From Chitinophaga fulva (lineage in GTDB: Bacteria > Bacteroidota > Bacteroidia > Chitinophagales > Chitinophagaceae), in the NCBI RefSeq assembly GCF_012927205.1, contig NZ_JABBGC010000001.1, forward strand, positions 3,844,810 to 3,908,809: a DNA stretch of 64,000 nucleotides, written 5' to 3'. Position 1 is the stretch's first letter. Every line of letters begins with the position of its first letter. The notes under the pieces were generated by a model that made no database searches, had not been told where the DNA came from, and saw only the letters and a list, made by a program, of their open reading frames with translations. A program made the position numbers and the translations under genes. Positions 1-9,005 of the stretch are shown piece after piece.

Positions 1-2
1 CC

Positions 3-311
3 ACCAACCTGGGGTATGAAGAGCTATTGGCAGCGATAGACCGGCAGCTGGCGCCGGGAGGGGAGTGTTCCGTGCTGTTGCCCTATGTGCAGTTTGAACT
101 GTTCCGCGAACTGGCGGCAGCAAAAGGTTATCATCTCCGGAAAGTATTATTGGTAAAGCAGAGCGTCAAACACGGATATTTCCGCGCAGTAGGCATTTTC
201 AGCAGGGCAGTGGGAGAAACACAAACCTCCGAGCTGTCTGTTTATGACGAAAACAATCGTTACACCCCGGCCTTTGAAAACTTGTTAAAGCCCTACTACC
301 TGAAGTTATAG
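3..311 (+). CDS. trmN6: tRNA1(Val) (adenine-N6)-methyltransferase, C-terminal part
   Basis: This is the 3' end of a gene whose start lies before the window; the frame is open from base 3 and ends with TAG at 309-311. The roughly 100 residues visible resemble the C-terminus of the YfiC/TrmN6 family of SAM-dependent methyltransferases that modify A37 of tRNA-Val. The ending of the type YTPxFxxLLKxYYLKL is typical of Bacteroidota members. The catalytic NPPY motif would lie upstream, outside the window, so the call rests on the tail alone. It overlaps the convergent downstream gene by six bases. Confidence 0.72.
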   Translation, partial: TNLGYEELLAAIDRQLAPGGECSVLLPYVQFELFRELAAAKGYHLRKVLLVKQSVKHGYFRAVGIFSRAVGETQTSELSVYDENNRYTPAFENLLKPYYLKL

Positions 312-1520
312 CGGCGGGTGCACATAATCATCCAGATAAGCAAAGTGATGGGTGAGCAAGCCGTTGGCCGCGATGGTCGCATTTTCGACCATGGTGCTGT
401 GAGACTTCAATAATTCCTCAAAGACATATTTCATGATCTGGTCACCGAAATACTGGGAGGCATCCCGGGGTAGTTCGTTGGGCAGGTTGCTGACGCACAT
501 CATGTCTACCGTATCCGGGAGATAGGGGGCTGTTTGTTCCATCGTTTCCTTTATCACGCCGTATACAGGGTCTTCGATGGTACTGTCGCCCAGATTGCAG
601 GGAACGGAGCCATTGGTATCGTCCGTAATGTCTGCGATCACTTTGATGTGGAAGTTTTCCTTTTTGAGGTCCGCCGCGTTGAACAGGGGAGGGATATTAT
701 GGTCCCAATAGATGCCGTTCATCAGCACATCGCTGACGGTGACATAAGGCAGGAAGCGGCATTCGTAGGCCTCCGGGTGTGCATGGAAATCGGCCCGGCC
801 GTATGTTTTATCATTTTTCCGCAGGTACAGTTCGCCCGCTTTCAGTTGTGTATAGACGGGGTAGGCATATTGGTTGACCAGGTACTCTTCCGGCGGGATA
901 TATTTGATGCCCAGCAGTCCCATGATCTCGAGCACGCCTGCTGCCACACGTCCGGAGCCGGTGACCACGATTTTCATCGGCGGCAGTTTAACGCCGAAAT
1001 AATGGGTGATCAGTTCCTGGAAATCATGGCAGGTATGTACCGGTTTGAATGCAAAGGTGCCTGTCTTCCTGCCGAGGGTCAGCAGGCCGTTGTGGGCGCC
1101 TACCACGCCGGCGAAGAAGCCGAAGCCCAGAATCCGTTGTCCATCGGGGTGTACGAGGCATTCATAATCAACCAGGGTGATGTCCTTTTCCAGGACCACC
1201 TGCAGCATATGCCGGTTGTGCGGTTGTTTTTTCTTGGTATGGCTGAAGAAAAGGTAGGTCTTTCCCGCGATCAGGTATTCCGGGGGCACTTCCTTGATGC
1301 CGAGCAGCAGCTCGCAATGGCTGAGGTCTTCCTGCAGCGTGATGCCAGCCTTCCGGTATTCCTCGTCCCGGAAGCAGCGGTGAGGGGAGGGCTGCACCAG
1401 TACTTGCACCTGCGGGTAATGCTCCATGATCCACTGGCATTGCCGGGGAGTAAAGGCCACGCGGTTGTCGTGTGGTTGTTTTTCTTCCCGGATGAGTCCT
1501 ATAGCAATCCTTTTTTCCAT
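306..1520 (-). CDS. Saccharopine dehydrogenase, LYS1 / alanine-dehydrogenase fold
   Basis: A 404-residue protein of the AlaDh/PNT superfamily, closest in appearance to NAD-dependent saccharopine dehydrogenase (L-lysine forming). It begins with a typical GLxREEK segment, has the GIKEVP and FSHTxKKQ motifs of the substrate domain, and a glycine-rich dinucleotide motif (TGSGRVAAG) near residue 200. The open frame extends upstream to 1757, but that part runs through the tRNA gene and is not protein-like. The ATG at 1518-1520 gives the expected family start (MEKRIAIG). Its likely role is lysine catabolism or interconversion of saccharopine with lysine and 2-oxoglutarate in the cytosol. The exact substrate is not proven by sequence. 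Confidence 0.82.
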   Translation of the reverse strand: MEKRIAIGLIREEKQPHDNRVAFTPRQCQWIMEHYPQVQVLVQPSPHRCFRDEEYRKAGITLQEDLSHCELLLGIKEVPPEYLIAGKTYLFFSHTKKKQPHNRHMLQVVLEKDITLVDYECLVHPDGQRILGFGFFAGVVGAHNGLLTLGRKTGTFAFKPVHTCHDFQELITHYFGVKLPPMKIVVTGSGRVAAGVLEIMGLLGIKYIPPEEYLVNQYAYPVYTQLKAGELYLRKNDKTYGRADFHAHPEAYECRFLPYVTVSDVLMNGIYWDHNIPPLFNAADLKKENFHIKVIADITDDTNGSVPCNLGDSTIEDPVYGVIKETMEQTAPYLPDTVDMMCVSNLPNELPRDASQYFGDQIMKYVFEELLKSHSTMVENATIAANGLLTHHFAYLDDYVHPPL

Positions 1521-1592
1521 CTTTGAATTTACTGTAATTTTTAATGCCGTTGTAACCGGGAAGATTACACGAATATTTTTTTGAAAATATAT

Positions 1593-1624
1593 TTTGCGGA
1601 TTAATAAAAGTTTTTCTACATTTG
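1593..1624 (+). promoter_or_regulatory. Bacteroidota-type promoter of tRNA-Leu
   Basis: TTTG at 1593-1596, a 20-base spacer, then TACATTTG at 1617-1624. This matches the -33/-7 consensus (TTTG, TAnnTTTG) of the Bacteroidota primary sigma factor exactly. The predicted start near 1630 leaves a short leader before the tRNA at 1661. Confidence 0.75.
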
Positions 1625-1660
1625 CATCCCGCTTGACGCGGAAAGGTCTTGTAAAAGATT

Positions 1661-1744
1661 GCCCAGATGGCGGAATTGGTAGACGCGCTAGACTCAAAAT
1701 CTTGTTTCGGCAACGGAGTGCAGGTTCGATTCCTGTTCTGGGCA
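1661..1744 (+). tRNA. tRNA-Leu (anticodon CAA)
   Basis: A class II tRNA with acceptor arms GCCCAGA and TCTGGGC, discriminator A at 1744, a D-arm of the form GGAATTGGTAGACGC, anticodon loop CTCAAAA (anticodon CAA), a long variable arm and a TTCGATT T-loop. CCA is not encoded. The anticodon stem appears to contain one T-T mismatch at its second pair. A promoter precedes it and a terminator follows. Confidence 0.95.
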
Positions 1745-1760
1745 CAGAAACTACCAAAAA

Positions 1761-1790
1761 GAAAAGGCTCTCGGAAGAGGGCCTTTTTTA
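1761..1790 (+). terminator. Intrinsic terminator after tRNA-Leu
   Basis: An imperfect hairpin (AAAAGGCTCT, loop CGGA, AGAGGGCCTTTT, with a small bulge) runs into six T residues shortly after the tRNA 3' end. It would end the tRNA transcript before the truncated gene that follows. Confidence 0.75.
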
Positions 1791-1907
1791 TTTCCCATAA
1801 TTTATATCTTACCGCTGCAATTGTTTTATGTGATCAGGAGTATCGGTCATATTTAAACCTATTCGAATTAAGATTACCACAGTTTTAAATATAAGTTTCG
1901 AGTAAAT

Positions 1908-3212
1908 GCCACCGGCAACGGCGCAAAGCTGGAGATATTTGAAGAAGTGGATTTCCCGGACTCCCTGGGACTGCTGTACAGTACTATCACCAGCTACCTC
2001 GGTTTTGGTGTGAACGATGGCGAATATAAAGTGATGGGTCTTGCGCCCTATGGCAACCCCCTTTACACCGATAAGATCAGAGCGCTCATTACAGAAGAAG
2101 GTAAAGGCCAGTTCAGGCTGGATATGAAATATTTTGACTTCCTTGCAGGAAAGCGCATGTATTCAGATTATCTGAGCGAGTTGTTCGGTCGCCCGCCCAG
2201 GGAGGAAGATGCGGCTATGGACCAGTTTTATATAGATGTAGCCCGCAGTATGCAGAAAGTACTGGAAGAAATACTGATTGCCAAAGCTTCCTATCTCTAC
2301 GAAACTACCGGAGAAGAAAACCTGTGTATGGCAGGAGGTGTGGCGCTCAACTGCGTAGCTAACGGGCAGGTGTTGCGTAACACCCCTTTCAGACAGCTGT
2401 TTGTTCAGCCGGCAGCCAACGATGCCGGCGGTGCAATCGGCGCAGCCGCGCTGGCGCATGTAGAACTGACCGGCAGCAGGCCCCGCAAAGAGAAATTACA
2501 GCATGTATATCTTGGCCCCGCATTTTCTGCCGGCGAAATAAACAAGCTGTTGAAGGCTACTTCCATTCAGTATACAGATTATCGGGGTAACCGAAGCGGC
2601 CTGCTGGAACATACCGCTTCCAAACTCAATGAAGGAAAGGTGATCGGCTGGTTCCAGGGCCGCATGGAATTCGGGCCCCGCTCCCTCGGTTCCAGGTCTA
2701 TCCTCGCAGACCCGAGAAGTCCGCTGATGCGCGACCGTATCAATGCTATGGTGAAGAAAAGGGAGGGATTCCGTCCTTTTGCTCCCGCCATCCTCGATAA
2801 AAGAGCAACAGAACATTTCGATCTGGACCACCCTTCGCCTTTTATGCTCGAAACCTGCCAGGTGGTATCTCCGCTTGATCTGCCGGCTATCACGCATGTA
2901 GACGGCTCTGCCAGGGTACAGACCGTACACCGCGAAACCAATGAACGCTTTTATGAATTACTGCGCGCATTCGACCGGCTTACCGGTTGCCCGATATTGC
3001 TGAATACTTCTTTCAACATCAAGGGGGAACCTATCGTATGTACCCCGGAAGACGCTGTCAGATGTTTTATCACCACGGATATAGACTGCCTCATACTCGG
3101 CGACTTTATCCTCGACCGTGAAGAGAATAACCTGGAACTGCTGAAACTGTTGCTGATGCACGATGTTGTCAGACAAAGCGGCATTACCCACGACGTATAC
3201 ACTTTTGTTTAA
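1908..3212 (+). pseudogene. NodU/CmcH-family carbamoyltransferase, N-terminally truncated
   Basis: The frame encodes about 435 residues matching the second half of the NodU/CmcH/TobZ O-carbamoyltransferase family. Visible family segments include HFP-SLGLLYS-like, GEYKVMGLAPYG, AGGVALNCVANG, GWFQGRMEFGPRSLGSRSIL and NTSFNIKGEP. Full-length proteins are about 570-600 residues; here the first 150-180 are missing, including the HxxxH metal site of the TsaD-like adenylation domain. Similarity fades near base 1900, there is no suitable ATG (the first plausible start is GTG at 1947), and only about 110 bases separate it from the tRNA terminator. It therefore looks like a 5'-deleted remnant. Twenty bases downstream lies the SGNH hydrolase gene, suggesting a former operon for making a carbamoylated product. 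Confidence 0.8.
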
Positions 3213-3232
3213 TCCTCAATCGACCACTCCGT

Positions 3233-5326
3233 ATGTCATACAGACCATCCGCTTCATTGAAATCAGTAGCCTCCACGCTGGCAGAACTTATCAGCAACGG
3301 CAGCCGTGATGAGAAGGCAATAGAACAGCTGCTGGGACAGCTCGCAGCCAACGAAAATGTTACCCCTGCAGAAGAATATCGTGAAATGACAGCAGCTGCT
3401 GCCGGTAACACAGATATCGGCATCTGGCAGCGCACAGATGAAGATGGAAAAGTATATTACAGAAGAAATGTGCACAAGCAGCTGGAATGGGGACTCTGGG
3501 CCAGCGTGCACGAAATTCCTCCCAAAGGGAACAAACGACGCATATTACTCTTCGGCGAATCGGCCGCCAGGACCGTATTCTATGATCCCGGCTTCAACCT
3601 CGCCATGGAGCTGGAAAGTATCTTTGCCGGCATAACGGATATGGCTGATGTGGAAATCATCGACCTCGCCAGGACCAGTATGCTGATGCGCGACCTGCTG
3701 CCGTTAATGAAAGCGTCTATAGCGCTGGAACCGGATGCAGTGCTGGTATTCGCAGGAAACAACTGGGTATTTCAGTTGCACGAACAGGGCTACGACTACC
3801 AGCAGCTGCTGGAAATATATCAACAGCAGGAAATGGAAGGCATCAAAGCCTTTATGGAAGCTGAAATGAAAAAGATCGTGATAGAAGGGTTGTCGCAGAT
3901 CAACACCACTTTTATTGCACAACAGACGCCTGTAGTATTTATTATCCCTGAGTTTAACCTGGTAGACTGGAAAAGCCATGAACTGGAAAGAATATTGCCC
4001 GCATTGCCGGATACCCGTACCGCTGCATGGCTGGCCGCACGCGAGGTAGCGGAGCAAACAGACCTGCAGTGTAATCCGGTTGCATTCGCCGCCGCTGCCC
4101 GGGAAATGGTAGCCGCAGACCCCTCAAATCCTTATGGCTATGAGCTGCTGGCAGATTACTACGTGAGCGTCAACCAACTGGAGGAAGCCAGAAAATGCCT
4201 TGAAACAGCCCGGGACACCATTCTGTTCAACAGAAGCAGCAAAAGTATGCCGCGCCGGCTGAAAGTTATCAGGGAAACAATACTTTCCCACGCACAGGAC
4301 TACGGTATTACTACGCTCGATATGGAAGAGGTGTTTAAATCCGCTTACGACGGGCAGCTGCCCGACAGACGCCTGTTCCTGGATAACTGCCATCTGACGT
4401 TAGATGGTGTGAAAGCAGTAGCCAGACATGCAGCGGCCGCACTGACCCGCACGCTTACCGGTAAAGACTTTCAGGCCGCCGGTATCACCACCGCCGGTAT
4501 CATCCCCGGACATGAAGTCCTCGCGCATGCCCACTTTGGCGCTGCCATCTACAACATGCATTACGGTCAGCCCCAGGAAATCATCCTGTACCACTGTGCC
4601 CGCGCCTACGCGCTGTTTCCTGAAATCAGGCAGATAATGATGAAGTATATCGACTTCTCCACACGCATGGCCAGCACACTGTTGTGTAAATCTTTCGAAG
4701 AACTTATTGCAGAAGAAAATCTGAAGCAATACATGGGAGGTTACACGCTCCGGCATCCCCGCAATAACAAACTGATGGATGTGCCGTTGATCAATGCCAT
4801 CACAGCTGTTTTACAGGAAAATGGTATTGACATAGAACCGGAAGTGACCGCATTGAGAGTACAGGAACATGCCGTCGGTGAAACAAAAACCGACCTGCTG
4901 ACATCCTGCTATAGCCAGAATTCTTATCATAACTTCTTTGTAAAAAGCAAACCTGCTTTCTTTGAAGCCCGTCATACCAAAAGCAGTTTTTATTTTGTGG
5001 GCGATGGCAGCCGGCATCTATCTTTTGAACTGGTGTACCGTACCCGGAACAACAGCGAGCAGGCCACACCTGTCCGCATTTTTGTGAACGGCCGGGAAAC
5101 GCCCGTGGCAGAACTGCCGGCAACGGACACCTGGACGCCATTTACGTTCGTGATAGATCAGCCGCTGATAAACAAAGGACTGAATGAGCTGAGGATCTCC
5201 TGGCCTTATACGCCGCAGCCGTTGACTATCGAAGGGCAGATGACGGCAGACGCTTTCCTGAATGCATTATTTCCTGCCATCGGTGAAATCAGTAATCTGA
5301 ACGTGATGTCCGCATCTTTGCAATAG
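3233..5326 (+). CDS. SGNH/GDSL-type hydrolase with internal TPR-like insert
   Basis: A 697-residue protein with SGNH hydrolase signatures: the block I serine in LLFGES (S110), an oxyanion-type GNN (175-177) and a DNCH motif giving D384 and H387. The catalytic set looks intact. Between GNN and DxxH, about 200 residues include a TPR-like helical pair (NPYGYELLADYY...LEEARKCLETA). The C-terminal 170 residues look beta-rich and may bind a ligand. No signal peptide is visible, so it is probably cytosolic. Proteins of this shape occur in polyketide and nonribosomal peptide clusters. Its position directly after a carbamoyltransferase fits a tailoring esterase or acyltransferase. The substrate is unknown. 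A strong terminator follows. Confidence 0.72.
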   Translation: MSYRPSASLKSVASTLAELISNGSRDEKAIEQLLGQLAANENVTPAEEYREMTAAAAGNTDIGIWQRTDEDGKVYYRRNVHKQLEWGLWASVHEIPPKGNKRRILLFGESAARTVFYDPGFNLAMELESIFAGITDMADVEIIDLARTSMLMRDLLPLMKASIALEPDAVLVFAGNNWVFQLHEQGYDYQQLLEIYQQQEMEGIKAFMEAEMKKIVIEGLSQINTTFIAQQTPVVFIIPEFNLVDWKSHELERILPALPDTRTAAWLAAREVAEQTDLQCNPVAFAAAAREMVAADPSNPYGYELLADYYVSVNQLEEARKCLETARDTILFNRSSKSMPRRLKVIRETILSHAQDYGITTLDMEEVFKSAYDGQLPDRRLFLDNCHLTLDGVKAVARHAAAALTRTLTGKDFQAAGITTAGIIPGHEVLAHAHFGAAIYNMHYGQPQEIILYHCARAYALFPEIRQIMMKYIDFSTRMASTLLCKSFEELIAEENLKQYMGGYTLRHPRNNKLMDVPLINAITAVLQENGIDIEPEVTALRVQEHAVGETKTDLLTSCYSQNSYHNFFVKSKPAFFEARHTKSSFYFVGDGSRHLSFELVYRTRNNSEQATPVRIFVNGRETPVAELPATDTWTPFTFVIDQPLINKGLNELRISWPYTPQPLTIEGQMTADAFLNALFPAIGEISNLNVMSASLQ

Positions 5327-5353
5327 CTTTACCCTTTCAGATAAATACACGAT

Positions 5354-5387
5354 AAAAGCCTTCAGACTCTAGTCTGAAGGCTTTTTT
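5354..5387 (+). terminator. Strong intrinsic terminator
   Basis: A perfect 15-base-pair hairpin (arms AAAAGCCTTCAGACT and AGTCTGAAGGCTTTT, two-base loop region) followed by a T-run. It lies 28 bases after the SGNH gene and closes the carbamoyltransferase/SGNH unit. Confidence 0.9.
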
Positions 5388-5542
5388 ATGCATGGTATAA
5401 AGTGCTGGGACTGCTGAAGTTTGCCGGGGAGAATAATATCTGACGATAAATTATTTACTTTTAGTAAATTGCGAGATAATCGTTATGGAATAGTTCAGAT
5501 GCAGTAAGTATTTTATCCCCTATTCAATTTCTTTCCAAAAAT

Positions 5543-6313
5543 ATGGAGCAAAGCACTAAGAATGTTGCACTGGTCATTGCGCATCCTGGTCATGAGTTAA
5601 GAGTCTTCCGGTTTGTAGAACTATACAAACCAAGAGTATATGTATTAACAGATGGAGGCGGGGCTGCCGGAAAGTCCCGGTTGCACAACACGAAGGCCAT
5701 CCTGGAGAAATGTGGCGCTACCTTGTCCCCTGTGATGGGCTATTATACAGACAAAGAAATCTATCGTGTCATCCTGGAGAAAGATTATGCATCCCTGCTC
5801 AACCTGGGGAAGAAGATATTGCAGGATTTTGAGGCGAATAATATTCAAATGGTGGCCGGAGATGCGATAGAGGGATATAATCCTTCGCATGACCTTTGCC
5901 GCTATCTGATTAATAGAATAGTGTTATTAAAAGAAAAGGAAGGTGTAAAATTATCCAATTTTGATTTCCTGCTGGATGGACTAATGGACAAAAGCAATGG
6001 AGATTTAACTATTCAGTTGGATGATCTCGATTTTGAGCGTAAACGAAAGGCGGCGGAAGGGTATGCGGAGCTTGCCTTCGAGTTGGAGTCTGCTATCCGG
6101 AGATATGGAGCGCAGCCGTTTATGACAGAATATCTGAGAAAGGTTGAAGACCCTTATGTGCTTACGTCCTGGGAAAATAGTGTCCCATTTTATGAGCAGT
6201 ATGCCATGGAGAAAGTGAAAAAAGGCGTGTACGGTAAGGCTATTTCATTTCATGAGCATTTGCTCCCCATGGCGCAATACCTGATTACTGATTTATACGG
6301 TGTACCGACATGA
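5543..6313 (+). CDS. PIG-L-like protein with altered active site
   Basis: A 256-residue protein whose N-terminus (VALVIAHPGHE, motif at 13-18) has the position and flanks of the AHPDDE motif of PIG-L/LmbE-type N-acetylglucosamine deacetylases. In this reading the catalytic Asp is Gly16 and the metal-binding Asp is His17. A second histidine cluster (SFHEH) near the C-terminus could supply further ligands. The gene overlaps the next one by the sequence ATGA, so translation is probably coupled. Together with the glycosyltransferase it may act on a glycan or glycolipid, but deacetylase activity is doubtful given the changed motif. The surrounding DNA is visibly more AT-rich than the flanking housekeeping genes. 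Confidence 0.55.
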   Translation: MEQSTKNVALVIAHPGHELRVFRFVELYKPRVYVLTDGGGAAGKSRLHNTKAILEKCGATLSPVMGYYTDKEIYRVILEKDYASLLNLGKKILQDFEANNIQMVAGDAIEGYNPSHDLCRYLINRIVLLKEKEGVKLSNFDFLLDGLMDKSNGDLTIQLDDLDFERKRKAAEGYAELAFELESAIRRYGAQPFMTEYLRKVEDPYVLTSWENSVPFYEQYAMEKVKKGVYGKAISFHEHLLPMAQYLITDLYGVPT

Positions 6314-7374
6314 ATATACTGATAACGAATATAGAACTTAACAGGCGAAGCGGTACTGTTGTGTATGTTTACGAGTTAGCCAGTGCATTAAACGCCAACG
6401 GATACAATGTTGAGGTATATACACATGTAGCTGGCGAAACAGCTCAGGAGTTGATAAGACAGGGAATAAATGTAGTGACCAAATTAAATCAGCTCAAATT
6501 CGTCCCTGATATTGTTCATGCACATCATAATTTGACAACAATAGATGTGCTGAGAAGGTTTAAAGATATTCCCATCGTTTATTTCCTTCACGACCGGACA
6601 AGCTTTTATGATATACCCATTAGGCACAGCCGGATCCTTAAATATATAGCCGTTGACTATAACTGCCTTGATAGATTACATATTGAAGGCCGTATCCCTG
6701 AGGAATATACAGCTGTAATTTATAATTGGGTAAATGTTGACAGGTTCAGGTTAAGGTCTGAATTCGCCGAAAAGCCTTCCCGTGCACTGGTGTTCAGTAA
6801 CTATGCAAAAAAGAATAATCATTATAAAGTGATTGCAGAAGCGTGTGCATCATACGGTCTGCAATTGGATGTGATCGGAGAGGGAACAGGCAGTGCAGTC
6901 AAAAATCCCGAAGATTTCCTTGCGCAGTATGACCTTGTGTTTGCCAAGGCTAAAGCAGCGATTGAGGCCCTATCCACCGGGGCTGCTGTTGTATTGTGCG
7001 ATTTTCGTGGCTTGGGAGAAATGGTCAATCCCGAAAACCGGTCTTACCTGAGGAAATTTAATTTCGGAATGAAGACGCTTACCCGGCCTTTTGATGCAGC
7101 ATTGATGATAGCAGAAATTGATAAGTATAACGCGCTCCATAACCAGGGGAATGCAATATGGATCAGAGAAAAATCTTCCTTTACCAGGGTTCTTGCGGAA
7201 ATCACGCAACTATATGAGCAAACCATCAGGAATTACGAGAAAGGAGAAAGAGGGATTCGGGATAATCGGTTGCATACCTTATGGGTGCGATGTTTTGTGA
7301 AGACGCGTATTTCCTTGCCGGTAAGGGCAATATTAAAGCTGGTGAGAATTACAAAGGAGATGTTGCAGCGCTAA
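6310..7374 (+). CDS. Glycosyltransferase family 4-like protein
   Basis: A 354-residue cytosolic or membrane-associated glycosyltransferase with two Rossmann-like halves (GT-B fold). The N-terminus (NIELNRRSGTVVYVYELASALNANG) is the acceptor-side GT4 start, and PDIVHAHHN is a typical strand-loop. The donor half contains VIGEG near residue 195 and an E-containing segment near 220-245 (AIEALSTGAAVVL), the position of the EX7E-type motif. It overlaps the PIG-L-like gene by four bases and overlaps the convergent flippase gene at its end. It likely adds a sugar to a surface glycan precursor; donor and acceptor are unknown. Confidence 0.78.
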   Translation: MNILITNIELNRRSGTVVYVYELASALNANGYNVEVYTHVAGETAQELIRQGINVVTKLNQLKFVPDIVHAHHNLTTIDVLRRFKDIPIVYFLHDRTSFYDIPIRHSRILKYIAVDYNCLDRLHIEGRIPEEYTAVIYNWVNVDRFRLRSEFAEKPSRALVFSNYAKKNNHYKVIAEACASYGLQLDVIGEGTGSAVKNPEDFLAQYDLVFAKAKAAIEALSTGAAVVLCDFRGLGEMVNPENRSYLRKFNFGMKTLTRPFDAALMIAEIDKYNALHNQGNAIWIREKSSFTRVLAEITQLYEQTIRNYEKGERGIRDNRLHTLWVRCFVKTRISLPVRAILKLVRITKEMLQR

Positions 7375-8798
7375 TCATGAAGGACGGCCTTAGATGGCCG
7401 TAAGCGATGTTTGGCCATATGAAACAATTCTTTTCCAAGCTTACGGTTCAACACCAGGAATATTATGATGGCCAGAAAGACAGACGTATAATAAAAGAGG
7501 GTGTCCGCAAAGAATAAACATATTACTATACAGGCGAAAGACAGGGATAATAGTAATACCGGTTGAATCTTTATTGCTATTGAAATACGGTTTTTATAAT
7601 AAAAATATCTTACCAGGAAAATAGCCAGGAAACCGCCCAGCATTCCCAGAGAGGGGCCGTATAATCCTACGCCATTAATCAGCAGGATGCTGATCAGTAT
7701 GTTTGTAATGCTCCCCAGCAAAGAGGTGGTAAAGATGCGGTAAGTATTTTTTTCCAGCATCAGCAGCGTGCCGATAAAAGAGGTGAGCGCAAGCAGGGCA
7801 TTCCCTGTCAGCAGAATGGGTATGTACTTCCAGGCTTCTCCATACTGTGGGTCAATGACATATGCCGTAAATATTTTGGAGAGCGCTGTAAACAAAATAA
7901 CCAGACTGAATAACAGGGTTATGTAAAGATTCAGCATTTGGGTGAACTGTGATGATATATTCAGACCACTGCTTTTTTTCAGGACCATATCCTGCCAGGC
8001 CGGCAGGAAAAAGGAATTGATCAATATTATCACTGCAGCGTACTTAACGGAAATGGCATATAATCCATTTGCTTCCAGCCCCAGAAACCCGGCAATAAGA
8101 TATCTGTCAAACCCGCCCATCAACCACCAGCTGACTGCATTATACACCAATGGTAACGAATATTTCATCATATCTTTTATAAAGATCCTGTTTACCGCAT
8201 GTAGGTTGAAAAATTGCCAGAGACGGAGGCGATAGGTGATATAGAGTATACATATTGTATTGGAGATAATCAATGAGCATATAACACCCTGCACTCCCTC
8301 ATGGAATATTTTTAATAGAACAATATTGCAAAGTAATAATGAAAGTCCATTGCAAATGGACACATAAGCATATTCTTTGACCAGCCTGAATCCACGCAAC
8401 AGCTGAAATAAATGGGTCAACAGAATGGTGGATATAATGAGAGCACAGATTAGATGCTGGTACATCAGCTTTCCGGGTAAAGGAACCGTATAATGGATGA
8501 TCAGTATAAATAATATACTGCCAAGGACTACCAGGAAGCTACTACTGATAGCAGCTGTTCGATAATGGGGGTCGTCGTTGTGGTCTATCAGCCATCGGTA
8601 TAAACCATCTGAAATCTTGAGGGTTGCTACAGCAGCTATCAATTGCGTACTGGTTAAAATGAGATCATAATAACCCAACTCAGATGCCAGCAGGCAATAA
8701 GAATATAAAGGAATCAGGACAAAGGTAATAAGTTTGTTAAAAATCGAACCAGTTGCATAAAGCAACGTATCTTGAATCAGCTTTTTGTTGATGGACAT
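7371..8798 (-). CDS. Wzx-like polysaccharide flippase
   Basis: A 475-residue, strongly hydrophobic protein with about 12-14 predicted membrane segments. Its N-terminus (LLYATGSIFNKLITFVLIPLYS) is typical of the oligosaccharide flippase branch of the MATE/MVF superfamily. It would move lipid-linked oligosaccharide across the inner membrane for O-antigen, capsule or exopolysaccharide assembly. It is convergent with and overlaps the GT4 gene by four bases, so the two are not co-transcribed, but they probably serve the same glycan. Both genes sit in AT-rich DNA compared with the flanks, which may indicate transfer, as is common for surface glycan genes. Confidence 0.85.
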   Translation of the reverse strand: MSINKKLIQDTLLYATGSIFNKLITFVLIPLYSYCLLASELGYYDLILTSTQLIAAVATLKISDGLYRWLIDHNDDPHYRTAAISSSFLVVLGSILFILIIHYTVPLPGKLMYQHLICALIISTILLTHLFQLLRGFRLVKEYAYVSICNGLSLLLCNIVLLKIFHEGVQGVICSLIISNTICILYITYRLRLWQFFNLHAVNRIFIKDMMKYSLPLVYNAVSWWLMGGFDRYLIAGFLGLEANGLYAISVKYAAVIILINSFFLPAWQDMVLKKSSGLNISSQFTQMLNLYITLLFSLVILFTALSKIFTAYVIDPQYGEAWKYIPILLTGNALLALTSFIGTLLMLEKNTYRIFTTSLLGSITNILISILLINGVGLYGPSLGMLGGFLAIFLVRYFYYKNRISIAIKIQPVLLLSLSFACIVICLFFADTLFYYTSVFLAIIIFLVLNRKLGKELFHMAKHRLRPSKAVLHD

Positions 8799-9005
8799 TT
8801 AGTGCGCTTTTATGCAGTGCCTTGATCTCACAGTTATCTGTGCGGAAATTTAACGATTTTATTTAAATAGATATCCACTAAAAACAATAGCCGAAATGTC
8901 TTATTTTTATCCGGAAAGCAATGATTTTCAGTGATTAACCTTATTTTCGCGGGATAGTTAATATCGGAGACCACCGGATTTAATATTTAATAAAACATTT
9001 CGAGC

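Noticed and set aside
534..1526. Long open frame on the plus strand opposite the saccharopine dehydrogenase gene
   Set aside because: It is the antisense shadow of a well-supported gene and its translation has no recognisable motif.
1745..1946. Integrated element at tRNA-Leu with att repeats
   Set aside because: No integrase gene and no second copy of the tRNA 3' end were seen, so only the truncation itself is reported.
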